Part shown: positions 33,971-43,187 of the stretch, piece after piece
How positions within the stretch are numbered: the stretch's first letter is position 1
Layout of the letters: every line of letters begins with the position of its first letter
NCBI RefSeq assembly: GCF_004309355.1
Contig: NZ_BJCC01000028.1
Span: forward strand, 1-64,000
Direction of reading: 5' to 3'
Length of the DNA: 64,000 nt
From: Enterococcus florum
Lineage (GTDB): Bacteria; Bacillota; Bacilli; Lactobacillales; Enterococcaceae
Position numbers and translations under genes: made by a program
The notes under the pieces: generated by a model
Databases searched by the model: none
Told to the model about the DNA's origin: nothing
Seen by the model: the letters and a program-made list of their open reading frames with translations, nothing else

Positions 33971-34795
33971 ATGGAAACGATTGTTGACAAGTTAAAAAAA
34001 AATAGGCAGCTGGCTCTTTCACTGTTTCTGCTAGCAATTATCGTTTTAGCAGCAGTATTTGCTGAACAGCTTGCTCCTTTTGATCCTTTGGATGCGGATA
34101 TGAATAAATCACTGGAAGCCCCTAACAGCATCAACAGATTTGGCACAGATAAGCTAGGCAGAGATCTGTTGTCGCGGGTAATCTTTGGAACTCGTGCTTC
34201 TTTAGGCTCTACCATCGTGATGGTAGGGATCATTTTCCTGTTCGGTACCTTTTTGGGGATATTGGCGGGCTTTTTCGGAGGATGGATCGACACGATCATT
34301 ATGCGGCTGGCCGACATGATGATCTCTTTTCCCGGGTTGGTTCTTGCCATTGCAATTGCCGGGGTTTTAGGCCCTAATCTTGTAAATGCAGTGATCGCGA
34401 TCACCGCAGTCAGCTGGACAAAATATGCGAGGCTGTCGCGAAGCTTGGTCTTGCGAATCAATAAAAGTTTATTTATGGAAGCCGCCGTGGTGACAGGAAC
34501 CAGCAATCGTCGGTTGATGTCGCATTATATTCTGCCAAACATTTTCCCACCCATGCTGGTGACAGCGATGACCGATATGGGGACCTTGATGCTGGAAATT
34601 GCAGCTTTATCCTTCTTAGGATTTGGTGCACAGGCGCCTACACCTGAATGGGGCCTGATGCTAAATGAAGGGAGGACTTATTTAACGACCGCACCTTGGC
34701 TAATGATTTACCCAGGATTAGCTATGGTGATCGTCGTAGTAACGTTTAACCTTTTGGGGGATAGTGTGAGTGATTTGATGGACACCCATCACTAA
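33971..34795 (+). CDS. NikC/OppC-type ABC permease
   Basis: A 274-residue second permease. Features: the FGTDKLGRDLLSRVIFGTRASL entry motif of NikC/DppC, five to six helices and the LGFGAQAPTPEWGLML signature. It starts 2 bases after the preceding stop. Forms the membrane heterodimer with the NikB-like subunit. Confidence 0.88.
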   Translation: METIVDKLKKNRQLALSLFLLAIIVLAAVFAEQLAPFDPLDADMNKSLEAPNSINRFGTDKLGRDLLSRVIFGTRASLGSTIVMVGIIFLFGTFLGILAGFFGGWIDTIIMRLADMMISFPGLVLAIAIAGVLGPNLVNAVIAITAVSWTKYARLSRSLVLRINKSLFMEAAVVTGTSNRRLMSHYILPNIFPPMLVTAMTDMGTLMLEIAALSFLGFGAQAPTPEWGLMLNEGRTYLTTAPWLMIYPGLAMVIVVVTFNLLGDSVSDLMDTHH

Positions 34796-34861
34796 CTGCT
34801 TTTTTAGTTGAAGAGAACTTATGAAAACGAACGATGGCAATAAGAATCAGGAGGGAAACAA

Positions 34862-36421
34862 ATGAAGAAATGGATGAGACGCGGGATCGCAGGAATGGGA
34901 TTATTGTTGCTGATCAGTGGGATGGCAGGCTGCGGAAACGAAAAAAAAGCTGCTGAGAGTGATAAGAAAACGCTGACGATTGGGGTGACAAGTTTTGCGG
35001 ATACGCTGGAACCTACGGAACAGTATTTCGGATGGGTGGTCTCTCGCTACGGTGTAGGGGAGAATCTTGTTCGGTTTGATAAGGAAGGGAAAATCGAGCC
35101 CTGCTTGTCAGAGGGCTGGTCCGTTAGCGAAGACAACCTGACGTGGACCTTTACTATCCGTAAAGGAGTAAAATTTTCGAATGGCAATGAACTGACACCA
35201 GAGATCGTCAAGGACTCATTGGAGCGTTCCTTTAAAATGAATCCGCGGGGAGAAACGTTCTTTAAACCGGAATCGATTGAAGTAGAGGGAGACAGCTTAC
35301 TGATTAGGACTGAAAACCCATCTGCAGTGGTTCCAGGAAGTTTAGCTGACCCATTGTTCTTAATCGTCGATACGACTGCTGATACAGATACGTTTGCAAA
35401 AGATGGTCCGATTTGTACGGGACCGTATGCAGTAGAGAGCTTCAATCCGACTGAGGATTGTGAATTGGTTAAGAATGAGCATTACTGGGATGGAGAAGTG
35501 CCGCTGGAAAAAGTAACCATGAAATGCATCGATGACCAGGCGACCCGTTCAATGGCACTGCAAAACGGTGAGATTCAAGTTGCCTATAATTTGAAAACAG
35601 AAAATATTGAAGAATTCAAAAACAAAGAGGAGATCAAAGTCATGGAGCTTAACTCCTTGCGTTCTACCTACTCCTTTATGAATCAACATGGTCCACTAAA
35701 GGACATCAAACTACGACAAGCCTTGATTCGTGGGTTGGATCGTGAATCCTATGCGAAAAAATTGTTAAAAGGTGGCGCCACTCCAGGAAAAGCGCCGATC
35801 CCTCCGACATTGGATTTTGGTTTTGATGAGTTAAAGGATGAGAATCCGTTTGATCCAGAATCAGCAAAAGCCTTGCTGAAAGAAGCTGGATACGAGGACA
35901 AAGATGGCGATGGTTTTGTAGAAATGCCAAATGGGGAAGCGTTAGATTTGGAATTTGTCATCTATACCAGCCGCGAGGAATTGAATATTTATGCTCAAGC
36001 AGCCCAAGCCAACCTGAAGGACATTGGAATCAAGGTTACGTTAAATACCGTAAGCTACGAAACCTTACTAGATATGCGAGATTCTGGAAGTTTTGATATG
36101 CTGATCTGGAATGTGTTGATCGCTAACACGGGTGACCCGGAAAATTACTTGCGAGAAAACTGGTACAGCACGTCTCCATCAAATCAGGCGGGGTATAAAA
36201 ACGAAAAGGTAGATCAATTGATCGATGAATTGACTGTGACCTTTGACGAGGAAAAACGCAAAGAATTGGATATCGAGATTCAACAGTTGATCATGGATGA
36301 TGCAGCCACCGTTTTCTTTGGCTATGAAACAACGTACTTGTTCCATTCGGACAAGGTGAAGGGCTTAGAGTTATTTCCGATGGATTATTATTGGCTGACC
36401 AAAGATGTTGCCTACAACTAG
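34862..36421 (+). CDS. Substrate-binding lipoprotein, NikA/DppA type
   Basis: A 519-residue SBP family 5 lipoprotein. The signal peptide ends in the lipobox GMAGC with lipidated Cys24. The mature part has the family regions (TWTFTIRKGVKFSNG; LRQALIRGLDRESYAKKLL; GDPENYLRENW). It captures the ligand outside the membrane. The family also binds nickel or cobalt chelates such as Ni-(His)2; the cobalamin riboswitch favours cobalt or a cobalt complex. AGGAGG lies before the ATG. Confidence 0.9.
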   Translation: MKKWMRRGIAGMGLLLLISGMAGCGNEKKAAESDKKTLTIGVTSFADTLEPTEQYFGWVVSRYGVGENLVRFDKEGKIEPCLSEGWSVSEDNLTWTFTIRKGVKFSNGNELTPEIVKDSLERSFKMNPRGETFFKPESIEVEGDSLLIRTENPSAVVPGSLADPLFLIVDTTADTDTFAKDGPICTGPYAVESFNPTEDCELVKNEHYWDGEVPLEKVTMKCIDDQATRSMALQNGEIQVAYNLKTENIEEFKNKEEIKVMELNSLRSTYSFMNQHGPLKDIKLRQALIRGLDRESYAKKLLKGGATPGKAPIPPTLDFGFDELKDENPFDPESAKALLKEAGYEDKDGDGFVEMPNGEALDLEFVIYTSREELNIYAQAAQANLKDIGIKVTLNTVSYETLLDMRDSGSFDMLIWNVLIANTGDPENYLRENWYSTSPSNQAGYKNEKVDQLIDELTVTFDEEKRKELDIEIQQLIMDDAATVFFGYETTYLFHSDKVKGLELFPMDYYWLTKDVAYN

Positions 36422-36434
36422 AGAGTGAGAAACT

Positions 36435-37220
36435 ATGTTGACTATTCAAGATTTATCTGTACGGTACGCTGGCAATGCAGCGCTGAGTGTCGATCAGTTC
36501 CAGCTGAGGCTTAACGATGGAGAAATCGGCTGCATCGTAGGAGAAAGCGGCAGTGGGAAATCTACCGTGTTAAAAGCTGTTTTGGGGGCATTGCCAGAAA
36601 AGACCTCGATCATGGGCCAAGTTGATTTTAATGGTCGATCTTTGCTGCAGCAGACGCCGGCAGAATGGCTGAACATGCGAGGGACGACCTTTTCCATGAT
36701 TTTCCAAGATAGCAATGCCTCGTTGAATCCGATTCGAAAGATCGGCAAGCAATATGAAGAGTATATCCTGCAGCATAAACAGCTTACTCTTACAGAGGCC
36801 CGACAACTTGCAGAAGAGACTCTGATAAAAATGCAGTTAAAGGATGCTAAAGGAATCATGGACAGTTATCCGCATCAATTAAGCGGCGGAATGTGTCAGC
36901 GGGTAGGGATTGCGATGGCGATGACGTTTCAGCCTGAACTTCTTTTAGCTGACGAACCAACGAGTGCCTTAGACGTTGTGACACAAGAGCAAATCGTAGA
37001 AGAATTGCTACGGGTCAGAAACGTTTTCAATACTTCGATTTTACTGGTCACACATCATCTAGCGATGGCTGCTTACATGGCTGACCAGCTGATCGTGATG
37101 GAAAAAGGGCGAATCGTCGATCAAGGATTTGTTTTAGAAGTCATTGATCATCCGCAAAGCCCCTATACGGAAACGTTGCTGGCCTCCGTCCCTGAGTTGA
37201 AAGGAGAGTTTTATGGGTGA
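36435..37220 (+). CDS. NikD/OppD-type ABC ATPase
   Basis: A 261-residue ATPase: Walker A GESGSGKST, signature LSGGMCQRVGIAMAM, Walker B LLLADEPTSALD. The C-terminal end (HPQSPYTETLLASVP) is the short oligopeptide/nickel-type extension. Overlaps the next ATPase gene by 8 bases. Confidence 0.9.
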   Translation: MLTIQDLSVRYAGNAALSVDQFQLRLNDGEIGCIVGESGSGKSTVLKAVLGALPEKTSIMGQVDFNGRSLLQQTPAEWLNMRGTTFSMIFQDSNASLNPIRKIGKQYEEYILQHKQLTLTEARQLAEETLIKMQLKDAKGIMDSYPHQLSGGMCQRVGIAMAMTFQPELLLADEPTSALDVVTQEQIVEELLRVRNVFNTSILLVTHHLAMAAYMADQLIVMEKGRIVDQGFVLEVIDHPQSPYTETLLASVPELKGEFYG

Positions 37221-38019
37221 GCCGATTTTAGAAATCCATGACTTGTCTAAGACATTTGTTTTGGCAAACAAAGAGCAGCTTACAGCTTGTGATCAGCTTT
37301 CCTTTTCTGTCAACAAGGGAGAAACAGTCGGCATCGTTGGAGAAAGCGGTTCAGGAAAATCGACCTTGGTCAACATGCTGATGCTGATGGAGCCTCCAAC
37401 AAGCGGAAAGATTCTGTATAGGGGGAAAAATATTTTGCAGCTTGAGCACAAAGCGATATGGAAGCTTCGACCAGCGATCCAAATGGTCTTTCAGTCTCCG
37501 ATGGCTTCGATCAATCCACGGATGAAGGTGATTGATGTCATTACAGAACCATTGTTTAATTACAAAAGGCTTCAATCAAAAGACAAAAAAGCCAAAGCCA
37601 GAGAGCTCTTGGAGATGGTCGAGCTCTCTGAAGAGTACGCAGATCGTTATGCTCATCAGTTAAGCGGTGGGCAGTGTCAACGAGTAAGTATTGCTCGCGC
37701 ACTAGCGTTGCAGCCTGAGATTTTGATCTGCGACGAAGCAACCTCTGCGTTAGATGTATCTGTCCAAAAGAACATTGTCGATTTGCTGATCAAACTGCAA
37801 AAGCAAACCCGTATGACCATTTTATTTATCAGCCATGATTTGGCGCTGGTTCAATCCTTTGCTCATAAACTATTGGTCATGCAACGTGGCAAAATCGTCG
37901 ATTGCTTGGAGGAGGAACAATCACTGGATACTTCAAAAGTTGCCTATACAAAAACCTTGCTGAACTCGGTTTATTCCTTAACGAAGGTCAGGAAGCAGCG
38001 TTTAGCAGATGGACACTGA
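37213..38019 (+). CDS. NikE/OppF-type ABC ATPase
   Basis: The 268-residue partner ATPase with Walker A GESGSGKST, signature LSGGQCQRVSIARAL and Walker B ILICDEATSALD. The GGAG motif used by the following hydrolase gene overlaps its stop codon, indicating coupled expression. Confidence 0.9.
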   Translation: MGEPILEIHDLSKTFVLANKEQLTACDQLSFSVNKGETVGIVGESGSGKSTLVNMLMLMEPPTSGKILYRGKNILQLEHKAIWKLRPAIQMVFQSPMASINPRMKVIDVITEPLFNYKRLQSKDKKAKARELLEMVELSEEYADRYAHQLSGGQCQRVSIARALALQPEILICDEATSALDVSVQKNIVDLLIKLQKQTRMTILFISHDLALVQSFAHKLLVMQRGKIVDCLEEEQSLDTSKVAYTKTLLNSVYSLTKVRKQRLADGH

Positions 38020-38030
38020 GGAGGGATTTT

Positions 38031-38966
38031 TTGCACGATTGGATAAAAAAACAGGCTGCCGGCAGTAAGAGGAATGATTTTTTTGAGATTGAAGGAACGA
38101 ACCTAAAGCTGCCGGTCAGTCTCATCAAAGGACAAAAGGACGGAGCTACGTTACTGATTACTGCCGGAATACATGGCTCCGAGTATCCAGGAATTGAGGC
38201 CGCGAAGCAGTTGATCTGTGAATTGGATCCTCAAAAAATTAGTGGGAATGTCGTAATCGTTCCTTGCGTCAATCCACAAGCTTTTTTTGAGCGCGCTTCT
38301 TTTATCAACCCAACAGATGGCAAAAATCTAAACCGCTGTTTTCCCGGCAAACGCCAGGGAACAGAGTCGGAAAGACTTGCCTACGCGTTAGAGACGGTCT
38401 TTTTTCCAATGGCTGATTTTTATTTGGATTTCCATAGCGGCGATTTACCGGAAAAGCTGGATAAGTTTGTGTTTGTCCCCAATTTCGGTCCTTCTGCTGT
38501 GGTAGAGGAATCCCATCGAGCTGCTGCCGTGTTGGACTTGCCGTTTGGAGTGCTCTCAAAAAGTCGCAATGGTGCCTACAATCATGCCTGTCTTCTTGGA
38601 CTTCCCTCCCTGTTGATCGAGCGAGGGTCCTTTGGTGAACGCAATCAGCAAGCGATTGCTGGCTTCATTGAAGACGCTGGTCGAATGATGCGTCACTTAG
38701 GAATGAGTGAACGACCGATTTACCAAGATAAGAAGCTGAAGCTGTTCAAGGACCTGTGTTTTTTTGAAAGTCCAATGACTGGATTATGGACTCCTGCCTG
38801 TGAGATAGGGGATCAGGTGAAAGAGGGACAGCTGCTGGGAAAGATCGAGAATTTCTTTGGAAAAAAATTGTGGGAGTACCGAGCAGAACAAGCAGGACAG
38901 ATTTTGTACCAGATGGTAGGATTACCGATCACTGCAGGAGAACACCTGATTACTTACGGGTATTAG
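38031..38966 (+). CDS. AstE/aspartoacylase-family zinc hydrolase
   Basis: A 311-residue M14-like deacylase (succinylglutamate desuccinylase/aspartoacylase family). Zinc ligands His48 and Glu51 are in GIHGSEYPG and His135 in DFHSGD; Asn101-Arg102 in NLNRCFPG is the usual carboxylate-binding pair. A beta-rich C-terminal domain (about 235-311) follows. The start is TTG 38031, 5 bases after GAGGAGGG; the frame is open further upstream inside nikE but without support. As last gene of a B12-riboswitch importer operon it probably processes the imported compound, for example by hydrolysing a metal chelator. That role is inference. Confidence 0.8.
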   Translation: MHDWIKKQAAGSKRNDFFEIEGTNLKLPVSLIKGQKDGATLLITAGIHGSEYPGIEAAKQLICELDPQKISGNVVIVPCVNPQAFFERASFINPTDGKNLNRCFPGKRQGTESERLAYALETVFFPMADFYLDFHSGDLPEKLDKFVFVPNFGPSAVVEESHRAAAVLDLPFGVLSKSRNGAYNHACLLGLPSLLIERGSFGERNQQAIAGFIEDAGRMMRHLGMSERPIYQDKKLKLFKDLCFFESPMTGLWTPACEIGDQVKEGQLLGKIENFFGKKLWEYRAEQAGQILYQMVGLPITAGEHLITYGY

Positions 38967-39029
38967 CGCATTCAGCGGTTTTGTAAATAGTAAAATATTG
39001 TCCAATCTATTAAAAAAATTAGCAGAATG

Positions 39030-39066
39030 TGGCTGACTTGTAGATAATCTGTCTGCAGGTCAGCCG
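39030..39066 (+). terminator. Terminator-like hairpin after the importer operon
   Basis: GGCTGAC (39031-39037) pairs with GTCAGCC (39059-39065), with further pairing inside. The tail GCTTTCGTT is T-poor, so efficiency is uncertain. Confidence 0.55.
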
Positions 39067-39073
39067 CTTTCGT

Positions 39074-39079
39074 TATAAT
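39074..39079 (+). promoter_or_regulatory. -10 element for riboswitch 2
   Basis: A consensus TATAAT 24 bases upstream of the aptamer. No good -35 is visible at 17 bp. Confidence 0.5.
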
Positions 39080-39102
39080 AAGGGTAATCAAATACATAAT
39101 AA

Positions 39103-39231
39103 TCGATCAGGGGAATGAGGTGAGACTCCTCAACAGCCCCTTTCTACTGTATATGCGGATGAACTCTCAAACAGCCACTTCATGGGAAGGCGAGATAGTA
39201 AAGTGAAGCAAAGTCAGGATACCCTAATCGA
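39103..39231 (+). promoter_or_regulatory. Cobalamin riboswitch 2
   Basis: B12 aptamer nearly the same as riboswitch 1: P1 pairs 39103-39112 with 39222-39231, and the GGGAATGAGGTGAGACTCC, CAACAGCCCC, CTACTGT, GCCACTT, GGGAAGGC and GCAAAGTCAGGATACC blocks are all present in order. GGATTGGGAA (39248-39257) follows 17 bases after P1. It controls the long cobalamin operon through the terminator at 39299. Confidence 0.94.
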
Positions 39232-39298
39232 CTTATTAGAAATAATTGGATTGGGAAGATTATTTTGCTGACTGTTTATAGGACAAGTGGATTAAACG

Positions 39299-39340
39299 AC
39301 ACGGCGAGACCTTCTTCAAGGCTTCGCCGTGTTTATTATT
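39299..39340 (+). terminator. Expression-platform terminator of riboswitch 2
   Basis: A perfect 9-bp outer stem (39299-39307 with 39324-39332) plus inner ACCTT/AAGG pairing, followed by a T-rich tail and then the ribosome-binding site of the first gene. Confidence 0.85.
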
Positions 39341-39353
39341 TAGGAGGGATAGA

Positions 39354-39938
39354 ATGAAAGATGCAGCAAGATTTTCGACAAAAAAAATAGCATCCTTGGC
39401 GATTCTGTTAGCGTTGTGTGTGATTGGAGCCAACATCAAGATCTTGGGCTCGATCGCATTGGATTCTTTTCCAGCCTTTATTGGGTCCATCGTATTAGGC
39501 CCGCTGGCTGGTGCATTTCTTGGTTTCTTTGGGCACATGATCTCTGCTTTGCTGGCGGGTTTTCCGAATTCATTGCCGATCCATTTGATCATCGCTGCTT
39601 TGATGGGCTTATGTATGTTTTGCTATAGCTGGACCAGAAAAAAATTAGCGAAGCATCGAATGGCGGCGGCAGCTGTGTCCATGCTGGTCGGCTACGTGAT
39701 CAACGTTCCATTGGATCTGCTGTTACTGTATCCTATCATGGGACCGGTTGTCTTCATGCTGTTTGCACCACTATCGATCGCCACGATCGTTAATTTAGGT
39801 TTATCTGAAGTGGTGATTTTAGGAATTCCCGAAAATACAAGCAAATCGTCTCAGCAAAATAAAAAGAAGCGGAGCAGTCATTATGGCAGTGAAACACGGC
39901 GGAAATCTACAGGAGATCAGCGAAATCTATCAGATTGA
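39354..39938 (+). CDS. ECF transporter S component, CblT-like (alpha-ribazole)
   Basis: A 194-residue membrane protein with about five to six helices (FSTKKIASLAILLALCVIG start; FPAFIGSIVLGPLAGAFLGFFGHMISALLAGF). It is an S component of an energy-coupling-factor importer. As first gene behind a cobalamin riboswitch, next to cobD/pduX and in a cluster that lacks cobT, it best fits CblT, the alpha-ribazole importer described in Listeria and Geobacillus. The basic C-terminal tail overlaps cobD by 56 bases. AGGAGGG precedes the ATG. Cobalt or another corrinoid part is an alternative. Confidence 0.75.
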   Translation: MKDAARFSTKKIASLAILLALCVIGANIKILGSIALDSFPAFIGSIVLGPLAGAFLGFFGHMISALLAGFPNSLPIHLIIAALMGLCMFCYSWTRKKLAKHRMAAAAVSMLVGYVINVPLDLLLLYPIMGPVVFMLFAPLSIATIVNLGLSEVVILGIPENTSKSSQQNKKKRSSHYGSETRRKSTGDQRNLSD

Positions 39939-40959
39939 AAAACAGGATCTAATTGACTTTAGTGCGAACATCAATCCATTGGGCATTCCCGAAAGGATTA
40001 AGCAAGCAATCAATCAAGGACTAGAAGGCTTGATTCATTACCCGGATAGTCGGTACCGATTATTGAAGCAAGCAATTGCCGACTTTCATCAACTCACTCC
40101 TGAGTGTGTGTATGCTTCAAACGGGGCAGCTGAAGCGATTTTCATGCTGGGAAGAGTGCTGAAAGTCAAAAAGCTGTTGCTGCTGGCACCGACCTTTATG
40201 GAATACGAGGCCGCCTTTCAACAACAGGCAACGGAATTCTGCTACTTCGATTTGGAGACACGAAACTTTCAATGGCGGGTCTCCGAATTCATTTCTTTTG
40301 CTATTGCGGAAGAAGCGACCGGCATTTGTTTATGCAATCCCAATAATCCAACGGGACAGATGCTGAATCAAACAGAGCTGGACGAATTATTGACTTTCTG
40401 TCAAGACCGCGGACTCGTCTTGATCGTCGATGAAGCATTTGCGGATTTTAGCGGAAAAGAGGATTCTCTGATTCCCAAAGTGACGAAGTATGCCAATCTG
40501 TTTGTCTTGCGCTCCTTAACCAAAATGTTTGCGATCCCTGGCCTGCGATTAGGCTATCTGTTGACAAGCAATGTGGAGATACTCGATCAAATCGAGCAGG
40601 TTACTGTCCCTTGGCATATCAATACGTTTGCTGACCTGGCTGGACAACAAGCATTGAAGGAGCAGTCGTTCATTGAGGAAAGTCAGCACTATATCGAAAA
40701 AGAACGCTCATTTTTAATCGGAGAGCTTGCACGGTTTTCAGACAACATCATAGTTTATCCGAGTCAAACCAATTTTTTGTTTTTCCGTTATCTTGGTGAA
40801 GACTGTTTGCAGGAAAAATTGATCTATAAAGGTATTCTGATCCGCAATTGTACTAGCTTTAAAGGCCTTAGTCAAAACTATTATCGCATAGCAGTAAAAA
40901 AGAGGAATCAAAATCAGGCATTAGTGAACGCATTGGAGGAGGTTTTATGCGGGAAGTGA
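39883..40959 (+). CDS. cobD: Threonine-phosphate decarboxylase CobD
   Basis: A 358-residue PLP enzyme making (R)-1-amino-2-propanol phosphate, the aminopropanol linker. Motifs: DFSANINPLG, CNPNNPTGQM, IVDEAFADF and Lys214 in LRSLTKMFAIPGLRLGY, which holds PLP. It starts inside the preceding gene after GGAG and overlaps pduX by 13 bases, its direct supplier of threonine phosphate. Confidence 0.93.
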   Translation: MAVKHGGNLQEISEIYQIEKQDLIDFSANINPLGIPERIKQAINQGLEGLIHYPDSRYRLLKQAIADFHQLTPECVYASNGAAEAIFMLGRVLKVKKLLLLAPTFMEYEAAFQQQATEFCYFDLETRNFQWRVSEFISFAIAEEATGICLCNPNNPTGQMLNQTELDELLTFCQDRGLVLIVDEAFADFSGKEDSLIPKVTKYANLFVLRSLTKMFAIPGLRLGYLLTSNVEILDQIEQVTVPWHINTFADLAGQQALKEQSFIEESQHYIEKERSFLIGELARFSDNIIVYPSQTNFLFFRYLGEDCLQEKLIYKGILIRNCTSFKGLSQNYYRIAVKKRNQNQALVNALEEVLCGK

Positions 40960-41816
40960 CCGCGGTATGTCCAGGCTCTTGCGGCGAACTGCTGCAGGGC
41001 TGGGTGGGCGATTCTCAAAAACTGGTTAGTTATGGCATTGACCGCTTTTCTCGTGTTTCCGTGCGGACTGGAGAACCTTCAGAAAAACCGAATCCAAAAG
41101 TGAGCGAGGCAGTCAAAAAGACCGTGCAGTATTTGGGCATTTCCGAGGAACAGTTGAAGCATATGACAATTTTTGTTCAGTCAGATCTGCCGATTGCCAA
41201 AGGTATGGCCAGCAGTACCGCAGATATCGCTGCTGCTTGTCAAGCCGTAGCTGCCTACTTCGGCAAACAGTTATCAAGAGATGAGATTTTGGCGATTTGC
41301 TTGGCGATCGAGCGGACAGATAGTATTTTATTTCCATCGTTGACGTTGTTCGAGCAAAAGGCTGGCTCACTACAAGAGATCAGCGGCTGGTGCCCCGATT
41401 TCTATGTGGTTGTTTTGGAGCCGGAGGAGACGCTTGAGACGGAAGCCTTTCATTCTCAGAAAACAGAGGCTTTATTTTTTCAGCAACGAGAGCGCTTCTG
41501 CGAAGTTTATCGGCTTTATACAGAAGCCATTCAAGAAAGGAATATTCAAAAATTGGGAACAGCAGCATTGCAAAGTGCATTATTGAATCAGGAGATTTTG
41601 CCAAAACCTTTTTTTTCAGAGGTAGTGGAGCTCTCCCGAACCTATCGATTGTTAGGTGTGAACGTCGCCCACAGCGGATCAGTGATTGGTTTAATGATCG
41701 ACCAGCAAGAACAAATACCAGAGGTGCTAAAGGCGGTTCAGACAGCTCCTTTAAGAAAATGGTACACAAAAGTAAACGTACATCAGAGCTGTTATCAAGG
41801 CGTACAACTCGCTTAA
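40947..41816 (+). CDS. pduX: L-threonine kinase PduX
   Basis: A 289-residue GHMP kinase giving L-threonine O-3-phosphate for CobD. The N-terminal CPGSCGELLQGW and ATP-loop PIAKGMASSTADIAA are characteristic of PduX. The overlap with cobD fits consecutive action. GGAGG precedes the ATG. Confidence 0.92.
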   Translation: MREVTAVCPGSCGELLQGWVGDSQKLVSYGIDRFSRVSVRTGEPSEKPNPKVSEAVKKTVQYLGISEEQLKHMTIFVQSDLPIAKGMASSTADIAAACQAVAAYFGKQLSRDEILAICLAIERTDSILFPSLTLFEQKAGSLQEISGWCPDFYVVVLEPEETLETEAFHSQKTEALFFQQRERFCEVYRLYTEAIQERNIQKLGTAALQSALLNQEILPKPFFSEVVELSRTYRLLGVNVAHSGSVIGLMIDQQEQIPEVLKAVQTAPLRKWYTKVNVHQSCYQGVQLA

Positions 41817-41831
41817 GAATGAGGGAAATGG

Positions 41832-43187
41832 ATGAAACAGGTGATGATTGCCGCTGCTTCCAGCGGATCGGGAAAAACGACAGTTACACTAGGGCTGTTA
41901 AAGCTATTGCAGGAACAGGGGCTGAACGTTCAGCCCTATAAAGTTGGTCCAGACTATGTGGATACGGAGTATCATACACGGATCACTGGCAAAAAATCAC
42001 GAAATCTCGATATGTTTCTAGTCAACGAGAGTGAGCGTTTGAACTATCTTTTTGAGAAAGAAGCACACAAAGCAGATATTGCTGTGATTGAGGGCGTGAT
42101 GGGGTTGTTTGATGGTCTCGGCGTGGACAAAGATTATTGCTCTAGTGCCGGTGTTGCCAAGCAGTTGGACTGTCCGGTATTGCTGGTCGTCAATGGTCAA
42201 TCCGCGTCCACCTCGATCGCTGCATTAGTCAAAGGTTTTGCTGAATTTGATCCTGAACTGACGATTTGCGGAGTGGTCATCAATAAAGTTGCTTCTGAGA
42301 ATCACTATCTTCTGATCAAAAAGGCCGTAGAGACATACACAGCAGTACCTGTTCTTGGCTATCTGATACGTGAACACGGAATCACGCTCCCTTCACGGCA
42401 ACTAGGGCTCGTTCCAGATCGTGAGATCGCCGATGTAACCAGCAAAATCACACAGGTTGCAGCATCGCTGAACCAAACAGTTGATTGGCAAAGACTGTTG
42501 CAGCTGCTGCCAGAAGAGGAGATTGTTTTTCACGAACCGACGTGCCCTGACTTTTCGGATTTGACGGTAGCGTATGCACTGGACGAAGCTTTTCATTTTT
42601 ACTATCAAGACAATTTGGAATTGCTGCAGTCATACGGTGTTCAGTTAAAAACCTTCAGTCCGATCAAAGATCAGGAACTGCCAAATGCTGACCTCTATTA
42701 TTTTGGCGGTGGCTATCCAGAAGAATTTGCCAGGGAGTTGGCAGAAAATCAGGCGATGCGCCAAGCTATTAAAAGGGCTTCTGAAACTGAGGCTGCAATT
42801 TTGGCCGAATGTGGCGGACTCATGTACTTGGGCACAGCATTAAAAACGCCAGATCAGACCTATCCGATGGTGGGAATATTTGAAGGAATTAGCGAAATGA
42901 CTGGGCGGCTTCGTCGATTTGGTTATTGCTGTGGTAAGATGCGTCAAGATACACTGTTGGGAAATAAGAAAACGCAGATCGTCGGCCATGAATTTCATCA
43001 TTCGATCTTTACCTCTAAAGAGAAGCCTGTGATGGAGATGTTCAAAAAAAGAGACGGAGAAATCGTGGACCGCTGGAGTGGAGGGTACCAAAAGCGCCAA
43101 ACCTTTGCCAGCTATCTGCATTTGCACTTTTACCAGGACCCCGCATTTTTAACAAATCTATTGAAACGAGTGAGGGAACAAAAATGA
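41832..43187 (+). CDS. cbiA: Cobyrinate a,c-diamide synthase CbiA
   Basis: A 451-residue glutamine-dependent amidotransferase acting on the a and c side chains. The N-terminal ATPase fold has SSGSGKTTVTLGLLKLL; the C-terminal glutaminase domain has AECGGLMYLG with the catalytic Cys and LHLHF at the end. It overlaps cbiB by 4 bases. Confidence 0.95.
   Translation: MKQVMIAAASSGSGKTTVTLGLLKLLQEQGLNVQPYKVGPDYVDTEYHTRITGKKSRNLDMFLVNESERLNYLFEKEAHKADIAVIEGVMGLFDGLGVDKDYCSSAGVAKQLDCPVLLVVNGQSASTSIAALVKGFAEFDPELTICGVVINKVASENHYLLIKKAVETYTAVPVLGYLIREHGITLPSRQLGLVPDREIADVTSKITQVAASLNQTVDWQRLLQLLPEEEIVFHEPTCPDFSDLTVAYALDEAFHFYYQDNLELLQSYGVQLKTFSPIKDQELPNADLYYFGGGYPEEFARELAENQAMRQAIKRASETEAAILAECGGLMYLGTALKTPDQTYPMVGIFEGISEMTGRLRRFGYCCGKMRQDTLLGNKKTQIVGHEFHHSIFTSKEKPVMEMFKKRDGEIVDRWSGGYQKRQTFASYLHLHFYQDPAFLTNLLKRVREQK

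Noticed and set aside
33033-38019. Calling the ABC importer a dipeptide/oligopeptide permease or a nickel importer outright.
   Set aside because: The family cannot separate these, and the cobalamin riboswitch upstream argues for a cobalt- or corrinoid-related substrate.
37902-38030. A 43-residue N-terminal extension of the AstE-like hydrolase.
   Set aside because: It lies inside the nikE-like gene, has no family similarity, and GAGGAGGG directs initiation at TTG 38031.
32742-39231. The two similar blocks of about 130 bases considered as a mobile repeat or duplicated IS end.
   Set aside because: The matching parts are exactly the conserved elements of cobalamin aptamers and the flanks differ.
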